Assembly (NCBI RefSeq): GCF_000003815.2
Contig: NC_049997.1
Span: forward strand, 12,763,534-12,827,533
DNA from: Branchiostoma floridae
Lineage: Eukaryota; Chordata; Leptocardii; Amphioxiformes; Branchiostomatidae
Direction: 5' to 3'
Length of the DNA stretch: 64,000 bases
The notes beneath the pieces are model-generated. The model saw only the letters and a list, made by a program, of their open reading frames with translations. It made no database searches and had not been told where the DNA came from. Position 1 is the stretch's first letter, and every line of letters begins with the position of its first letter. This document shows positions 12,441-25,500 of the stretch, piece by piece. The position numbers and the translations under genes were made by a program.

Positions 12441-15147
12441 TTAGTAATTTATAGCAGAGCATTTCTAACATTTCGTCTCTTCTTCCTTATCCTGTCATGG
12501 AATTGAAGCACCAAACAAATGTACTAAATGTTAATTTGCAAAAAGCATTGTGACTAACCCACGCATCATTTCGCTGTAGGTTATTCTGTAAATATATCCT
12601 AGGAGTTCGAAGCAACGCCAGTAATTTTGCAAGCAGAATGGAATTGGGGCCCTTCTTCTTGTGCATAGATGCTCAATGTCAAATGTATAGTTACTGTGTT
12701 AGATTAGCCAATGAAGTACACACAAGTATCCTTCAATATGAAGTTTCTATGATACAGTCCGACCTAGATCGTCAAAAAAACCCTGCTGGCTATCTGATTA
12801 AAGGTGTCAGGCTTTGTCAACCTGTATATAAACCGCCATTCTAACACACCCTTCCATCTAAATCAACTAAAACAAAGGTTGAAAAATATCTTCATCCAGC
12901 GATTTAGTTCAGAGTTATAAGCAACCAGACGAAAAGAAAACCAAGAAGAAAATTGACGACATACTGTAATACAAAAAAGATCAAATATGTAATAATATAA
13001 ATAATATGTATATATAAAAGAATCTTATCAGTATAGATTTCGTATTAGTGCCCATCCCTTACAAATATAATCCAGCAAGCATAATCCTAATCATTAAATG
13101 ATAAAACATGAAAATTTTGTGACCACTTATATCTTAAAGACGAGAGACATCTCTTACTAGACTCTACTATATGTGAATATAAACGTCAATCTCTATTCAA
13201 TACTATACAGATAGACAATATTTATAAGAAAATGTCTAAAAGTAGGATGCTTTTGAATGCTTGATGCGCGAATGATCATGCGATATCAATTATGTCAATA
13301 AATCTCGGTGTGTTAAAAACAGGAAAATATTAGATGCTGCGATTAACTATGGTACAATGGTGTTTCCTATAGAAATGAATGGTATCTTAGATCATTTCCC
13401 ATTAGTCTAATTTAAAGTTATTGTATAAGTATAGCAATTATAAAAATATTGTATAAGTATAGCAATTATAGTAATTATTGTCATTATATTTCCCATTTAT
13501 ATTTGGACACACTGTATCTAGAACTTATTTTTTTATTATAGTCTCTATTTGGGTGAATAAATTATAAATAAGCCTTTGATAGCAAATGATATATACTCAG
13601 TGAGTTAAGACACTTTTCACCCTTCCGCCTAATTAACTGGCCCATCATTTTTGATGTGCTGTAGAAAGTTCTTTGGTTGATATTTTTAAGAATTTTGAAC
13701 AGGAAGTACACTATAGACCCATAGCATATTTTCAGACCATATGGATTTCATAAAAGTCTCACTGATATTAAAATATGAATATGATAAGCAGAGATATATT
13801 CTATACCTTATAGGCCTTCGGCGCAACACCCTGGAACATATCTTTGACACAAATGTGGTATGTATGTTTTCAGCAATGGGTACTCTATAATGTTCAGGTG
13901 GTCCCATGCCCACTAGTATGATTATAACACAGATATTCTTTAATATGTTCAAAATATTGGCATGTGTGAAATATTCATGGCAGCTTGACAGGGAATGGAA
14001 ATATGCACAACCACGGGACCCCCTGAACATTAAAGTACAACTTGTCTATTTACCGGGCATGTCTTTTGCGACAAATAAGAACAATCTGCATACGGTTGCG
14101 CCTTTACGGAAAAGATAAGATGGCAAAATTGCAACTTTTGGCCATTCAAAGCAAGAAATGTGATCTCTTTGTTTGGTTTGAGGAACAATATGGCAAATTA
14201 ATTTGTTGACTTAGTGCCTGAAAGCAGGGTACTAGTCTACATGAGGAGAACAATGGGCAAGTTCACAGTTTGCCACACCTCTACCTGCCCAGCGCCAGAC
14301 AACCAGCTTGTGTTCTGTTGATGAATGATAAACAAAGTTTCAAGCATTGGAGTATAACACAAACAATTATATAGCAGAATTACAAAAAAAAGTTGTATTG
14401 CAACAATTTCACCTGTCTATCCAAGTAACAGTAAATGCACTTGGCTGATAAAAACTGACCCTGGGCAGTAACCCACATTTGGTCTGGTGGCAAAAAAAGA
14501 TGACTGTGACTGTCAAGCAATTATCCCTCACTCCTAACACATGTTCTGTATGTATTAGCATAGTTGTTGATGATTGCTCATACTGTACAGGGCTAGGTGT
14601 TCTGAGGACAATTGAAATAACACTGGTACATTTGTATATAAGAATGTGGGAGAAGGGGACAGTATGAAATAAGGAACAAATTTGAGTAACATAGATTTGT
14701 AAAAAATGTATTAAAAGCAAAATTGAAATGGATTACAGATGCATATACGACCATCTATTTGTCTGATTTGTTAATCATTTAACTACATAGGTAAAGAATT
14801 GTACATTGCTGAAATGAGGACATTCAGCATTACTGAAAATTTCAAGGATGTGTGAGATTCCTAAAAAAGGAATAATTGAAACGTTATTTTGTGCCACAAG
14901 CAATTTATGCAGCGTTGGCTTGTTTTCTATGGCTCACAAAATATAAAGTACACACCAGATGACATAAATATATCCCACCATGAAATTCAATAATTCAAAC
15001 TGTCAATTTACATCAATAAAACATGTCAAAAGCTATAAAACAGGTTGACTAAGCAGTACATAAACAGGAAATAAAGCTGCTCTTCGATCGAGAACCTGTT
15101 GCCTTCACAAGAAGCTACGTGACTTGGTCTCTTAGGACAAGGACATC
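12440..15147. other. Intergenic region without recognised gene
   Basis: AT-rich with no convincing exon. A 28-30-bp unit (TTGTATAAGTATAGCAATTA) is repeated at about 13422-13472. An inverted pair (TAATGTTCAGGTGGTCCC near 13889-13906 and its near-complement near 14014-14031) could mark a small hairpin or MITE. The short open frames have no domain pattern. Confidence 0.5.
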
Positions 15148-15760
15148 TTGTTTATTTATTTATTTATTTATTGTACTTCCCATGAAAATGGTTGGGAGAC
15201 AAAACAGGTGATACCACCTCTGCAAGTTGTCTCCCCTAAACAAAATACACATTCAAGTGAATAATAATGATCAACAAAGGTATATACAAACATAATCGGA
15301 AGCAAAAGATAACTTATATACAAGTACATATGCAAGTAAATAATAAGAATCACAAAATGGCATATACAGTGATAATCGGAAACAAAATATAACTTATATA
15401 CAAAATGCACAATGACTAAATACAAACTGAAACGATTAACGTGCTCTCGTTGCGAAGCATGTCGAACAGGAGCAGAACGAGGTCCAGGTACATGGGGTGT
15501 CTGTATCGTAGAGGTGTGTGAATCGGTTGTGTAGGTGTTTTAACAGCTGTCGTTTGAAGGTGGATATGTGTGAGGACTGAGAGACGTAGCGGCCCATGGC
15601 TCTAAGGTTTCCATCTAGCCCATTCCAAATACTAATGAGTCTTGGGATGTATGAGGTAGCAAACTGTTGGGTTTTGGTTCTAAAGGGTGTTGCCATGTTG
15701 GCCCTAAAGCTTCTAGTGCCACTTATTTGTCTATCTCCTCGGCCAGGTAATTACGTCTCT
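15148..15760 (-). mobile_element. 3' fragment of a non-LTR retrotransposon (CR1/L2-like LINE)
   Basis: On the minus strand 15696-15436 encodes a peptide with YIPRLISIWNGL and FKRQLLKHL, the pattern seen at the C-terminus of CR1/L2/jockey-type reverse transcriptases. It is followed by a 3' UTR and a (TAAA)n tail, seen on + as TTTA repeats at 15150-15173. The copy is strongly 5'-truncated. The clade is an inference. Confidence 0.6.
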
Positions 15761-15784
15761 ACACAAAATATATCTTAAGTATAC

Positions 15785-16320
15785 ATCTAGTTCCGCACAC
15801 CGGGTCCTTTGTTGTTTGCACCACATAATCATAGTTTTCATACACTCGATTACTCCACACATCTTTATTGTATATCTATGATTCAGCGCGAGAGTGGTAT
15901 TACTGGATAGGTTATCATACAACTTAAAATTCACGAGTACTCTGCAATCTTCAACTGAACATGCCTTGTCTTTTGTTGTTATATTAGTATTCAATTTGCC
16001 CCTTGCCCCTGTGAGACTTAGTGCGAGGGTGGAGAAGGAATTGCACACCACTCCTTCACCATGAAAATCAGCGGCGATGTCAGTATCCTTGTGGTGCTTA
16101 ACTATAGAATTCCCCATAGGCCGTAAAATGATTCTGCTACCACAATACTTAATGTTTGGCCATCTCCACGCCCAGTCAATTACAGTAAGTTGCACATTAA
16201 AGCTCTATAAAATAAGCCAATCTAGTTCCCAACAACGGGTCCTTTGTTGACTGCACCACACAATCATATTTCCCATACACTCGATTAATCCTGTAGATAG
16301 CACGTTGTACATACCTATTG
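15785..16320. repeat. Direct repeat of unknown nature upstream of gene 2
   Basis: About 15788-15870 and 16228-16310 are related (both include ACGGGTCCTTTGTT or CCGGGTCCTTTGTT, then GCACCACA and CATACACTCGATTA). On the minus strand both copies lie in open frames with IECMxxMIxWCxQQRTRCxELD, so this may be a decayed coding or mobile repeat. I do not recognise it. Confidence 0.45.
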
Positions 16321-16389
16321 TACTCACCAATTTCACCATGACAGAATACTTATTTGTATGTTGCCGATCGCGTGTCACAAAGATCACAG

Positions 16390-16465
16390 TCGGGAGGGTG
16401 AACCTTTCTGGACTGGTACCGAATTTTAGTAACTGTTTGACGAAAACTCAGCGAACATCGCAAAG
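16390..16465 (+). promoter_or_regulatory. 5' leader of gene 2, related to the gene 3 leader
   Basis: The ~60 nt before ATG 16466 share a common layout with both gene 3 leaders: an ACTGGT motif, ATTTTxGT, AACTG and then CAAAG directly before ATGAGAAA. I see no clear TATA box, and the transcription start cannot be placed. Confidence 0.5.
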
Positions 16466-16553
16466 ATGAGAAAGACAATGCAAAGTATTCTAGGCTGTCG
16501 ACTTGTCCTCATGTGGACTTTGGTTCTGGTAGTGACTCAAGCGCCAGGTGCCG
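16466..16553 (+). CDS. Gene 2 exon 1: signal peptide
   Basis: This 88-nt exon encodes [17 protein letters not shown] followed by [12 protein letters not shown]: a basic start, a hydrophobic core and an Ala/Gly-type cleavage region, a classic signal peptide. The donor CCG/GTAAGA ends in phase 1. The next exon starts with two bases (AA), giving E-TAYACEG. The gene 3 first exons have the same length (88 nt), phase and MRKT start. Confidence 0.85.
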
Positions 16554-19500
16554 GTAAGAAAATTTGAGTATCTTACTCCTGCAAGGAGAAAGTTCTATTG
16601 GCCTATATAGTGTGTGTGTGTGGGCGCGCGCGCGCGCGTGTGTGTGTGTGTGTATGTGTATGTGTGTGTGTGTGTGTATGCCCGTAGCCAGGATTTTGTT
16701 TGGGGGGAGGGGGGTGAACTTTTAGTACTTGTGGGGCGAGGTCCTTAGGGGGTCCGGGGGCATGCTCCCTCGGAAAAATCGAAATCTTGACCCTTTAACG
16801 GAATTTCTATTAAAGATATACACAATGCTTTCGGCCTAATTCTTTGAGGGCGACTCCCCCCAACATAATTTCGCCATGTCCGACACCGAGAAAGCGAGGC
16901 GTCGCAATTTCTTGGGCAAATGTTGCTGATAGGATCGCTTAGAGTGAATGAAATTTCTATCAGTGAGAAATGCAAATCAGTCCCCCTTTGAAAAAATCTT
17001 AGACATTAAAAAGTGGACCTTCGAGGGTGTGTGAACCCCCCAAACTCCCCTGGCTACGGGCATGATGTGTGCGTTTGTGTGTCTGTGTATGTGAAAAATT
17101 CGAACAACTGTTCAACCTTTGCCAGGTACTTTAGTAGGAATATTTTCTTTTCTTTGCGATAAACTTGTTTCGTCAGGTTGGCATGACATGTAAAAGCGAG
17201 TAAACATATAAAGACGCGGTCTTCTGAGGCCATCCTCTAATATCAGTGTTGGCATGGATACCTCACAACAAAAGCTTGTGACTAATAACACCATACGTTT
17301 TTTTTAACGAGTGATCTCACAAAGACCTTTCCATGAATAATTTAGTGGCAAACAGTAAATGTTGCTGTAATACAGGGGACCTCTTCGTGGCACTTACCTA
17401 TACAGCAAGCTCGGTTTCGTCAGGAAACTTCACATATTATATATATAATATATATATCATATCATATCTCATATCGCATCACATCATAAGCTCAAAATAG
17501 CTAGCCAGTGACGAAGCCGACGGTTGAGGCTTGCTTGCAGAGATAGGTCCCTCAAACTGTATACGCATGCGCATGTGCAAATACATGAACGTGGATATTT
17601 CAGGTCTGATACAGGCATGATATCTTGGATGCAATCATCGTTGGCATATGGATACATAAACATCTACATGAAAACGCTTCAGAAGAATAACATACTAATG
17701 CACCATACGTATATCACAGACTGCCCTTATCCCACAGATGCCATTTCTATGTAAAATAAAATAAGTTTTAAAACAGTGCATTAAATAGCCATTAATACGT
17801 TTCGTGTATTCATTTCCGCGTCAATATTTCTTATTGAAAATGTTACCTTAAATAGACGTAGAAGCGTATGTGACGTTGCAATTATAGGATTAAAAAGGCG
17901 TCGTTTCGGGAAAAGAAAGGGGTCCTTATGGACGATACCCATACCTCCCTTTATACAGCTTTTAATTCCCTTGTCAAAATTTTGAATTGATAGGTGTTCC
18001 TTGAATGACCTTAAAAATAAGAAAGAGAAAATAGAAAATTTTTAAGAAATCAAACAGGCAAAGGCGACCGTAGAAAGCAAAATGGAAATCAAAAGAATTG
18101 ATATAAATACTGAAATGATATGTATTGAAGTTTTTCAACTGTAGTAAAACACAAATTATTCTCACCTCGAATTTTCAGTCGCTCTTCCGTCGACCTTCTT
18201 CAGGAGTGACGATTCAGTTACTCTGATCACGTGACTTGGAGACACGTGATTCGAGTAACGAATCATAAATGCCTGGCAGACGATATCGGCCCCCGTCTCT
18301 GTTGAGTGTCGGCTGATGTGCTCTTATGTAGATGGCCTCCTTTACCCCCCTCGCAAAGTAATCCGATTCGGTGTCCAATATTTGTACTTTGTCCAAGCTG
18401 ATGAAATGTCCCGGTGACTCAATATGAATGTGTTGTGATACCTCCGACGAGGTCGAACTCTTTCTCCTGTGCTCCAAGAACCTAGTCTTGAGCGAGCGCT
18501 CAGTTTCCCCAATGTATGATTCTTGGCAGGGACCACGGGTATTTCTTCCCTGACACGGGATGTGGTATATCACGCCACACTTATCCTCCTTCTTTGTTTT
18601 GTCTTTTGGTGCCATTGGCATTTTGGCATTTATGATTCGTTACTCGAATCACTTGTCTCCAAGTCACGTGATCAGAGTAACTGAATCGTCACTCCTGAAG
18701 AAGGTCGACGGAAGAGCGACTGAAAATTCGAGGTGAGAATAATTTGTGTTGTACTACAGTTGAAAAACTTCAATATGTATTCTATCAACACAGATGAGCT
18801 TTCATGCTGAAATGATATGTGATTTTCATGAATAATAACTGTTACATCATTATGATAAATATATGAAAATAATCATATTCAACATTGAACATAAACGAGA
18901 GAGACATACTGTGCCATGAAAAAATGCACAGCAAAACATTCTTTCTTAAAGCCCATCCTACTTAAATTCAAATCAAAGACATTTCCAACTCCGATTGGTG
19001 AAGAATTATAAGCTAAAAAAAAATAAGTCCCTGAAAAAGAGGAATGCTAGTTGTCCACATGTAATCCAACTGTAGTAGGGTGGGTTTAGGTAAAGTCGGT
19101 TTAAAGAGTTCTGTTGTCGATTCATTGCTTACTCGTAGCCAAATACTTTTTCTGTAGCTCTTGAAATTTATTCGTCGCAAAATTTCAAATAAAACAAAAT
19201 TCATTGTATATAGCGATGTTGGAAGAATTTTTAAAAACAACTATTTTGCCACGAAAATATGTAACAATGCTTGCAAAATCCGCCGATAGAAACGGCCTAC
19301 GCCTGTGAGGGGTACACCTTGCAGTTGTCATGCGCGTGGGGAAAGACGCTCCTGATCTTGAACGCCAACTACGGCCGGACGTCGACCTACCACGCCTGTG
19401 GATGTTCCGTCTGTAGCACCAACTGCCGGGCAGCCAGCAGTCTGTCCGTGGTAAGGAGTGCCTGCCAGGGTAAACAGCAGTGCGCCGTGCAAGCCGTTAA

Positions 19501-22500
19501 CTCCGTTTTCGGCGGAGACCCCTGCTGGGGTGTGGAAAAGTACTTGGAAGTGTCATACAGCTGTATCACAGGTGGGTACACAGAGAATACAACACAAGTG
19601 CATGGAGGCGCCATACCGCTGTATCACAGGTGGGTACATACTACATAGAGAATACAACACAAGTGCATGAGGCGTCATACCGCTGTATTACAGGTGGGTA
19701 CACAGAGAATACAACATAAGTGTCTGGAGGCGTCATACCAATGTATCGCTGGTGGGTACATAGAGAATACAACAAAAGGATTACTTACTTTTATGTGGGG
19801 CCGCGTAGCACAGTGGTAGTGTATTCGGCCCGTGACCGAGAGGTCGCCGGTTCGAATCCGCCTGCCGTGTTGCCGGTCTTGTGCCCTTGGGAAAGGCACT
19901 TTACACAACTTTCCTCACTTTACTCAAGTGAAAAATGAGTTAAAATGGAGGTCCCGTGTGTGGGGAGAGCCATACCCTATGCACGTTAAAGAACCCTCCA
20001 CATGTGCGGACATCCACCCGAGCGGATCAAACCATTCCGGCCAAAATAGGGGTAGGGAATCTCCCGAGCAGCCCTCGTAACCCCTGCTTCGCCTATTGGG
20101 TCAGTTAGTCCTCACTCATAGTGAGCAATTGGGCTGGTCTCAATCATGATGTCTCTGACCTAGGGCGAAGAGTTGCTGTTACAGTTCCAATCATGTAACC
20201 CGTAACCTTGAAGTGGCCTTCAGGCCTTGTTACGTGGTGACCATTGAGTAAAATAAAAATAAAAACTTCCGCGGGATCTCAGGCGTTTGCATTTCGCAGC
20301 GCTACGTAATTTTTTGTAAACGCTCTCTGGTGCTAAGATAGGGGGAAGATGTCTAGAATTTGTTTTGAGTTTCAAGAAATTGAACTAGTAAGTCAAACTT
20401 AAGTGTATAATGCGCAGGTAGTTATTTTCTGCACACCTTAGTTGGCTTAATGATGCCGCCCTCCTCCCAGGGGAATGGCTTACACGGGATTCGTCCTGGG
20501 TTGTGGTGGGAGGTCTTTGAATGGGGCAAAAATCGAAATTTTAGAATATGATCACGCTCACATCAGGGGTGATGCATTGGGTCATTTGACAGACATTGTG
20601 CATAAGATTGGCATCTAGCATGAAATAAGCCACCCACATAACTCACTCAAGCAACTAATTTGCATTTATGCAATAATGCACAGCCATATGGTGATTTAGA
20701 GGAATGCTTGCCGCCATATAACTGCCGAATGATAGGACTACCAAACTTGTTGACTTTTCCCAAAGTTTACTTTGCAACAATTTAAAGAGAATTAGATAAG
20801 TATATGATATTTTGTGTTGCCATGGCAACAGGTTTCTGAGAGGTATATTTCAGCTTAAACATTGCGGTTTCATTGTTTATTTGGTCAACACTCTTGTTCC
20901 CAATAGTATTAACATCTTATATAATGTAACGTAGCAATAATGAGTAAACATTCATAATCTATGCAAATTTGATGACGTAATTGGTCAAACACCAAGATGG
21001 CACCAACATGTGATGGTAAGAGATAATAAAAAAGAGTAACTATATAAGGATTTGTTTAGATTTTCAATTTTTCGAGAAAAGCAACAGGAAACGCTGCATC
21101 TGCTTAATGTCGTTTGCTTTCTGTCGTAATCTCTTTCAATTTCTTTCTTTCTTTCCTTCCTTTTTTCTATTTCTTTCAATCGAATGGTAAAGTTATCTGG
21201 TTGATAATGTTTGTCCTTTTCTTTCTAAAGTAGGTTCGTTTCTTGTCTTTTCTCACGTTTCTTTCATTCATTCCGTTAACTTCCCCTTTTGTCTTTCTTT
21301 TTTAAGCTTTCTGTCTAAATCTTGTTTTATCTCTATCAATTTCAAATGTTTCTTACTCTCTTCTTTTTTTTTCGTTGAGGGCTAATCATGTTTTATTACA
21401 GAGTGCCCAACACTTTCCAATCCCACGAACGGTGCTGTGAGCTACAGCTCCAGGAACTACGGAGATGTGGCCTCCTACTCGTGTAACACAGGATACAACC
21501 TGAATGGCTACTCTACACGGACGTGTCAGTCTTCAGGGTCATGGAGTTATAGTGCACCCACTTGTGCAGGTATTCAGGGTGGTCCCAGGATTTGGATTAT
21601 GAACACGTTTTATAGCAATGTAAAAAAGGAGCTGATGCAGTTAGACTTAATGTTTCCCTATCGTAAGGTAATCCGTACATTGGAGACAGAAAAATGAGCT
21701 TTTAATGTGTTTTAATCGTCAATATTCAAGCCACTCAAAATACGTTAAAGCTTTCTTCCTTTTATTATATTGATTTGATACATTCTATTCTACAGCCGTG
21801 CAGTGCCCATCACCATCGATTCCCACGAACGGCGCTGTGAGCTACAGTTCTAGGTACACCGGAGATGTGGCCTCCTACTCGTGTAACACAGGATACAACC
21901 TGAATGGCTACTCTACACGGACGTGTCAGTCTTCAGGGTACTGGAGTGGATATGCACCAACTTGTCAAGGTATTCAAAGCGGAACTATAGAACATCAAAC
22001 AAGTTGAATGACATTGTATACATTTGTAGTCTCTGCAGTTAGAAATCATTTTTCATGTCTTAGGACAATTCATGGTACTGATAGAAAAAAACTTAGTTTC
22101 GAAATTTCGTGCAATTGCGATTTTTGTATTGAAATAACTACATGTGATTTGTAACTTTTGTACCAGCTGTGCAGTGTCCTACTCTGTACAACCCTACAAA
22201 CGGCGCTGTGAGCTACAGCTCCAGGAACTACGGAGATGTGGCCTCCTACTCGTGTAACACAGGATACAACCTGAATGGCTACTCTACACGGACGTGTCAG
22301 TCTTCAGGGTCATGGAGTTATAGTGCACCAACTTGTGAAGGTATTAATAGTGAATTTATGGAATATGAAACAAGTTGAATAGCAGTGTAAAGTTGATACA
22401 TTTAAACATCATGCTACCATGTCTTAAAGTTATTTATACTATGAAGTAGAAAAGTGAGCTTAATCAAAACAATTGTTGTATGATTTTTTTCTATTTTAAA

Positions 22501-25500
22501 AAAAATCGTTGAATCTGGTTCAACTCGGTAATGTCGTTTCTCTGATTTTCATATTTTTTTCGGATTCTAATCCTTTTCCGTCAGTGTTTTTTTCGTTCAG
22601 AGACATTTTTTTTTAAAATTACAGCTGGGCAGTGTCCCACACTATCCAACCCTACAAACGGCGCTGTGAGCTACAGCTCCAGGAACTACGGAGATGTGGC
22701 CTTCTACTCGTGTAACACAGGATACAACCTGAATGGCTACTCTACACGGACGTGTCAGTCTTCTGGGTCATGGAGTTATAGCGCACCAACTTGTGAAGGT
22801 GTGAATATAACTTGTGAATATGAAACAAGTTGAAAAGCAGTGTAGAGTTGATACAGTTAAGCATTATGCTATCACGTCTTAAAGTAATTTATACTATGAA
22901 GTAGAAAAGTGAGCCTAACCCTCAAGCACCCGACTTTTTTTGCTACTAAAATGACCGAGTGGGGTCCAAACGGACCCCAAAATGTTTTGTCCATAAAATC
23001 TCAGTTCCAATTCGTATCGATGATTCCTGTACATACATTGCTTCGTCAATGTAAGAAGAATATTTTGACATGTGAAAGTGTTGCAAATTCCAGCTCATCA
23101 TCATAATTTATGCAAAGATCAGAAGGACCACGTATTGCACTAAACCTATTCTGACCAGAGAGGGGGATTTTGAGGCCTTCAGCAACTTTAATGTCGCATA
23201 ACCCGTTGACGGCTAGTGCTTTTTAAAAGATACACAACTTGATAATATATCTCAAAATATAGTTAGCAAACATTTTAGTAAAGAAAATAAGTTTATCATT
23301 TTTGGGATTGCCATGGCAACGGAATCCTAAAAGGCATATTTTTGGCACAATTTGTCAATTTCGATTTAAACAAGGTTTTCTTGGTAAACTAAAATTATTT
23401 TCTAACAAAAATGAATAAATTCTATGAAATTCAATGTTATTGTCATGATTCAAAATGTATACTTTATGCTAATTTCATGACGTCATTAGTAAAAATCCAA
23501 GATGGCCGCCCTTATTAGCTAAATGACGCCATAATGTCGTCATATTTTATGGTAATGACACAGATGTTTTTAAGAGGACTAAGTTTTACATGTTTATCAA
23601 CCTCTAAAAAGTTTGGTGGTCATACGATAAGAAGTAAAGGAGCAGTTCTCTAAAGTTTGTTTCAAAAACTGCTCTTTTTTGCTGTGGTCGGTTTGGACCC
23701 AAGACGGACTGATCACGGGGTTTCTTTATAGTTTCCACAGTATTAAACCAATCTTCGTAAAAACCTCGGAGAAGGTATAGAAGATATTGACTGACAAAGT
23801 CACGGAAGGAATTTTTCCTCAGATTAAAAATGTTTAAATGGTACATCAAAATTTACGCCTGGGGTCCAAATGGGCACCACTCGGGTGTTTGAGGGTTAAT
23901 CAAAAGAATTGTTGCATGAATTATTTTTTTCGATTTATACACTTCGTTGCATCTGGTTGGTAATGTCGTTTCTTAGATTTTCATTTTTTTTTCTGATTCT
24001 AATCCTTTTACGTCAGTTTTTTTTTTAAATTTTCGTTCAGAGATATATTTTTTAAATTACAGCTGAACAGTGCCAAACACTATCCAACCCTACAAACGGC
24101 GCTGTAAGCTACAGCTCCAGGAACCACGGAGATGTGGCCTCCTACTCGTGTAACACAGGATACAACCTGAATGGCTACTCTACACGGACGTGTCAGTCTT
24201 CAGGCTCATGGAGTCAAACTGCACCAACTTGTCAAGGTAAGTGGAACTTTTCAACGTCAAACAAGTTTAAAAGCTTTCAATGGCTGCTGCAATTAATCAT
24301 GATTAGACAGAATGTTTCCTTCATTCTTTCTTTCAACTGAATGGTAAAATACATTACATACTTCAGCCGTGCAGTGTCCCACACTATCAAACCCTACAAA
24401 CGGCGCTGTGAGCTACAGCACCAAGAACTACGGAGATGTGGCCTCCTACTCGTGTAACACAGGATACAACCTGAATGGCTACTCTACACGGACGTGTCAG
24501 TCTTCAGGCTCGTGGAGTCAAACTGCACCAACTTGTGGAGGTATTCAGAGTGGAACTTTAAGATATAAAACAAGTTGAATAGCAGTGTAATGTTGCTGCA
24601 AGTAGATCCATATATCATGATCCCATGTCGTAAGGTAATCCATACGAAGAAGACAAAAAGGTAACTCTAAAATGTTTGAACTGTTATTTCTTTCTGATTT
24701 ACACACTAAAAATCGCTACATCTGATTGGTAATGTTTGTATTTTTTCTAAAGTCATTCTTTCTTGCCTTTTTCCATTTGTTTGTTATTTCAATCATTCAT
24801 TCATTCATTCATTCATTTATGCATTCATTTATTCCTTAATTTACCTTTTTGTCTTTTTAAAAGTTTTCTGTCTTAATCTTGTTTATCTCTTTATCTATTA
24901 TAATTTTTAAATGTTTCTCACTTTCCTTCTTTTCTTTCTGTTTTTTTTTCTTTAAAGACTAATTAGTCTTTTATTACAGCTGGACAGTGCCCGTCATTAT
25001 CCAACCCTACAAATGGCGCTGTAAGCTACAGCTCCAGGAACTACGGAGATGTGGCCTCCTACTCGTGCAACACAGGATACAACCTGAATGGCTACTCTAC
25101 ACGGACGTGTCAGTCTACATTGACCTGGAGCCCAAGTGCTCCAACGTGTGATCGTAAGTGATACATTTGAACATGAAGCCGTTTCAATGTCAATGTACGG
25201 CTTTTGCTATCATGCAGTACTTTTATGATTATATTCGACATTATACATACTAAGCAGGAGGTAATCAGCATAGTAAACGTATATGTATGAAAGTTTCCGG
25301 CACATGGTATTACCGCTCCCCGAGAGTAGCTCGAGACTAGCGACGAGATTATCTCCTGTAACTAAAACAACTTAACTTGGCTTATCTTTTATTTCCTATT
25401 GAACTTAAAAATGTTTCCTTTGCTTATCAAATCATAGAATACGAAAGATCTCTTCAGAGTCATTGACGAAAGATAACGGATGTTATATGAAACGCCTGAC

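Noticed and set aside
17430-17480. Functional AT-rich regulatory site
   Set aside because: It is a simple AT microsatellite-like stretch deep in intron 1, with nothing to link it to regulation.
19801-19872. Genuine tRNA gene
   Set aside because: Box A and box B are good, but the acceptor-stem ends do not pair well and the sequence runs into a SINE body and A-rich tail.
22909-23106. Transposase fragment in the TTAA element
   Set aside because: The 65-codon frame begins outside the element and shows no transposase motif.
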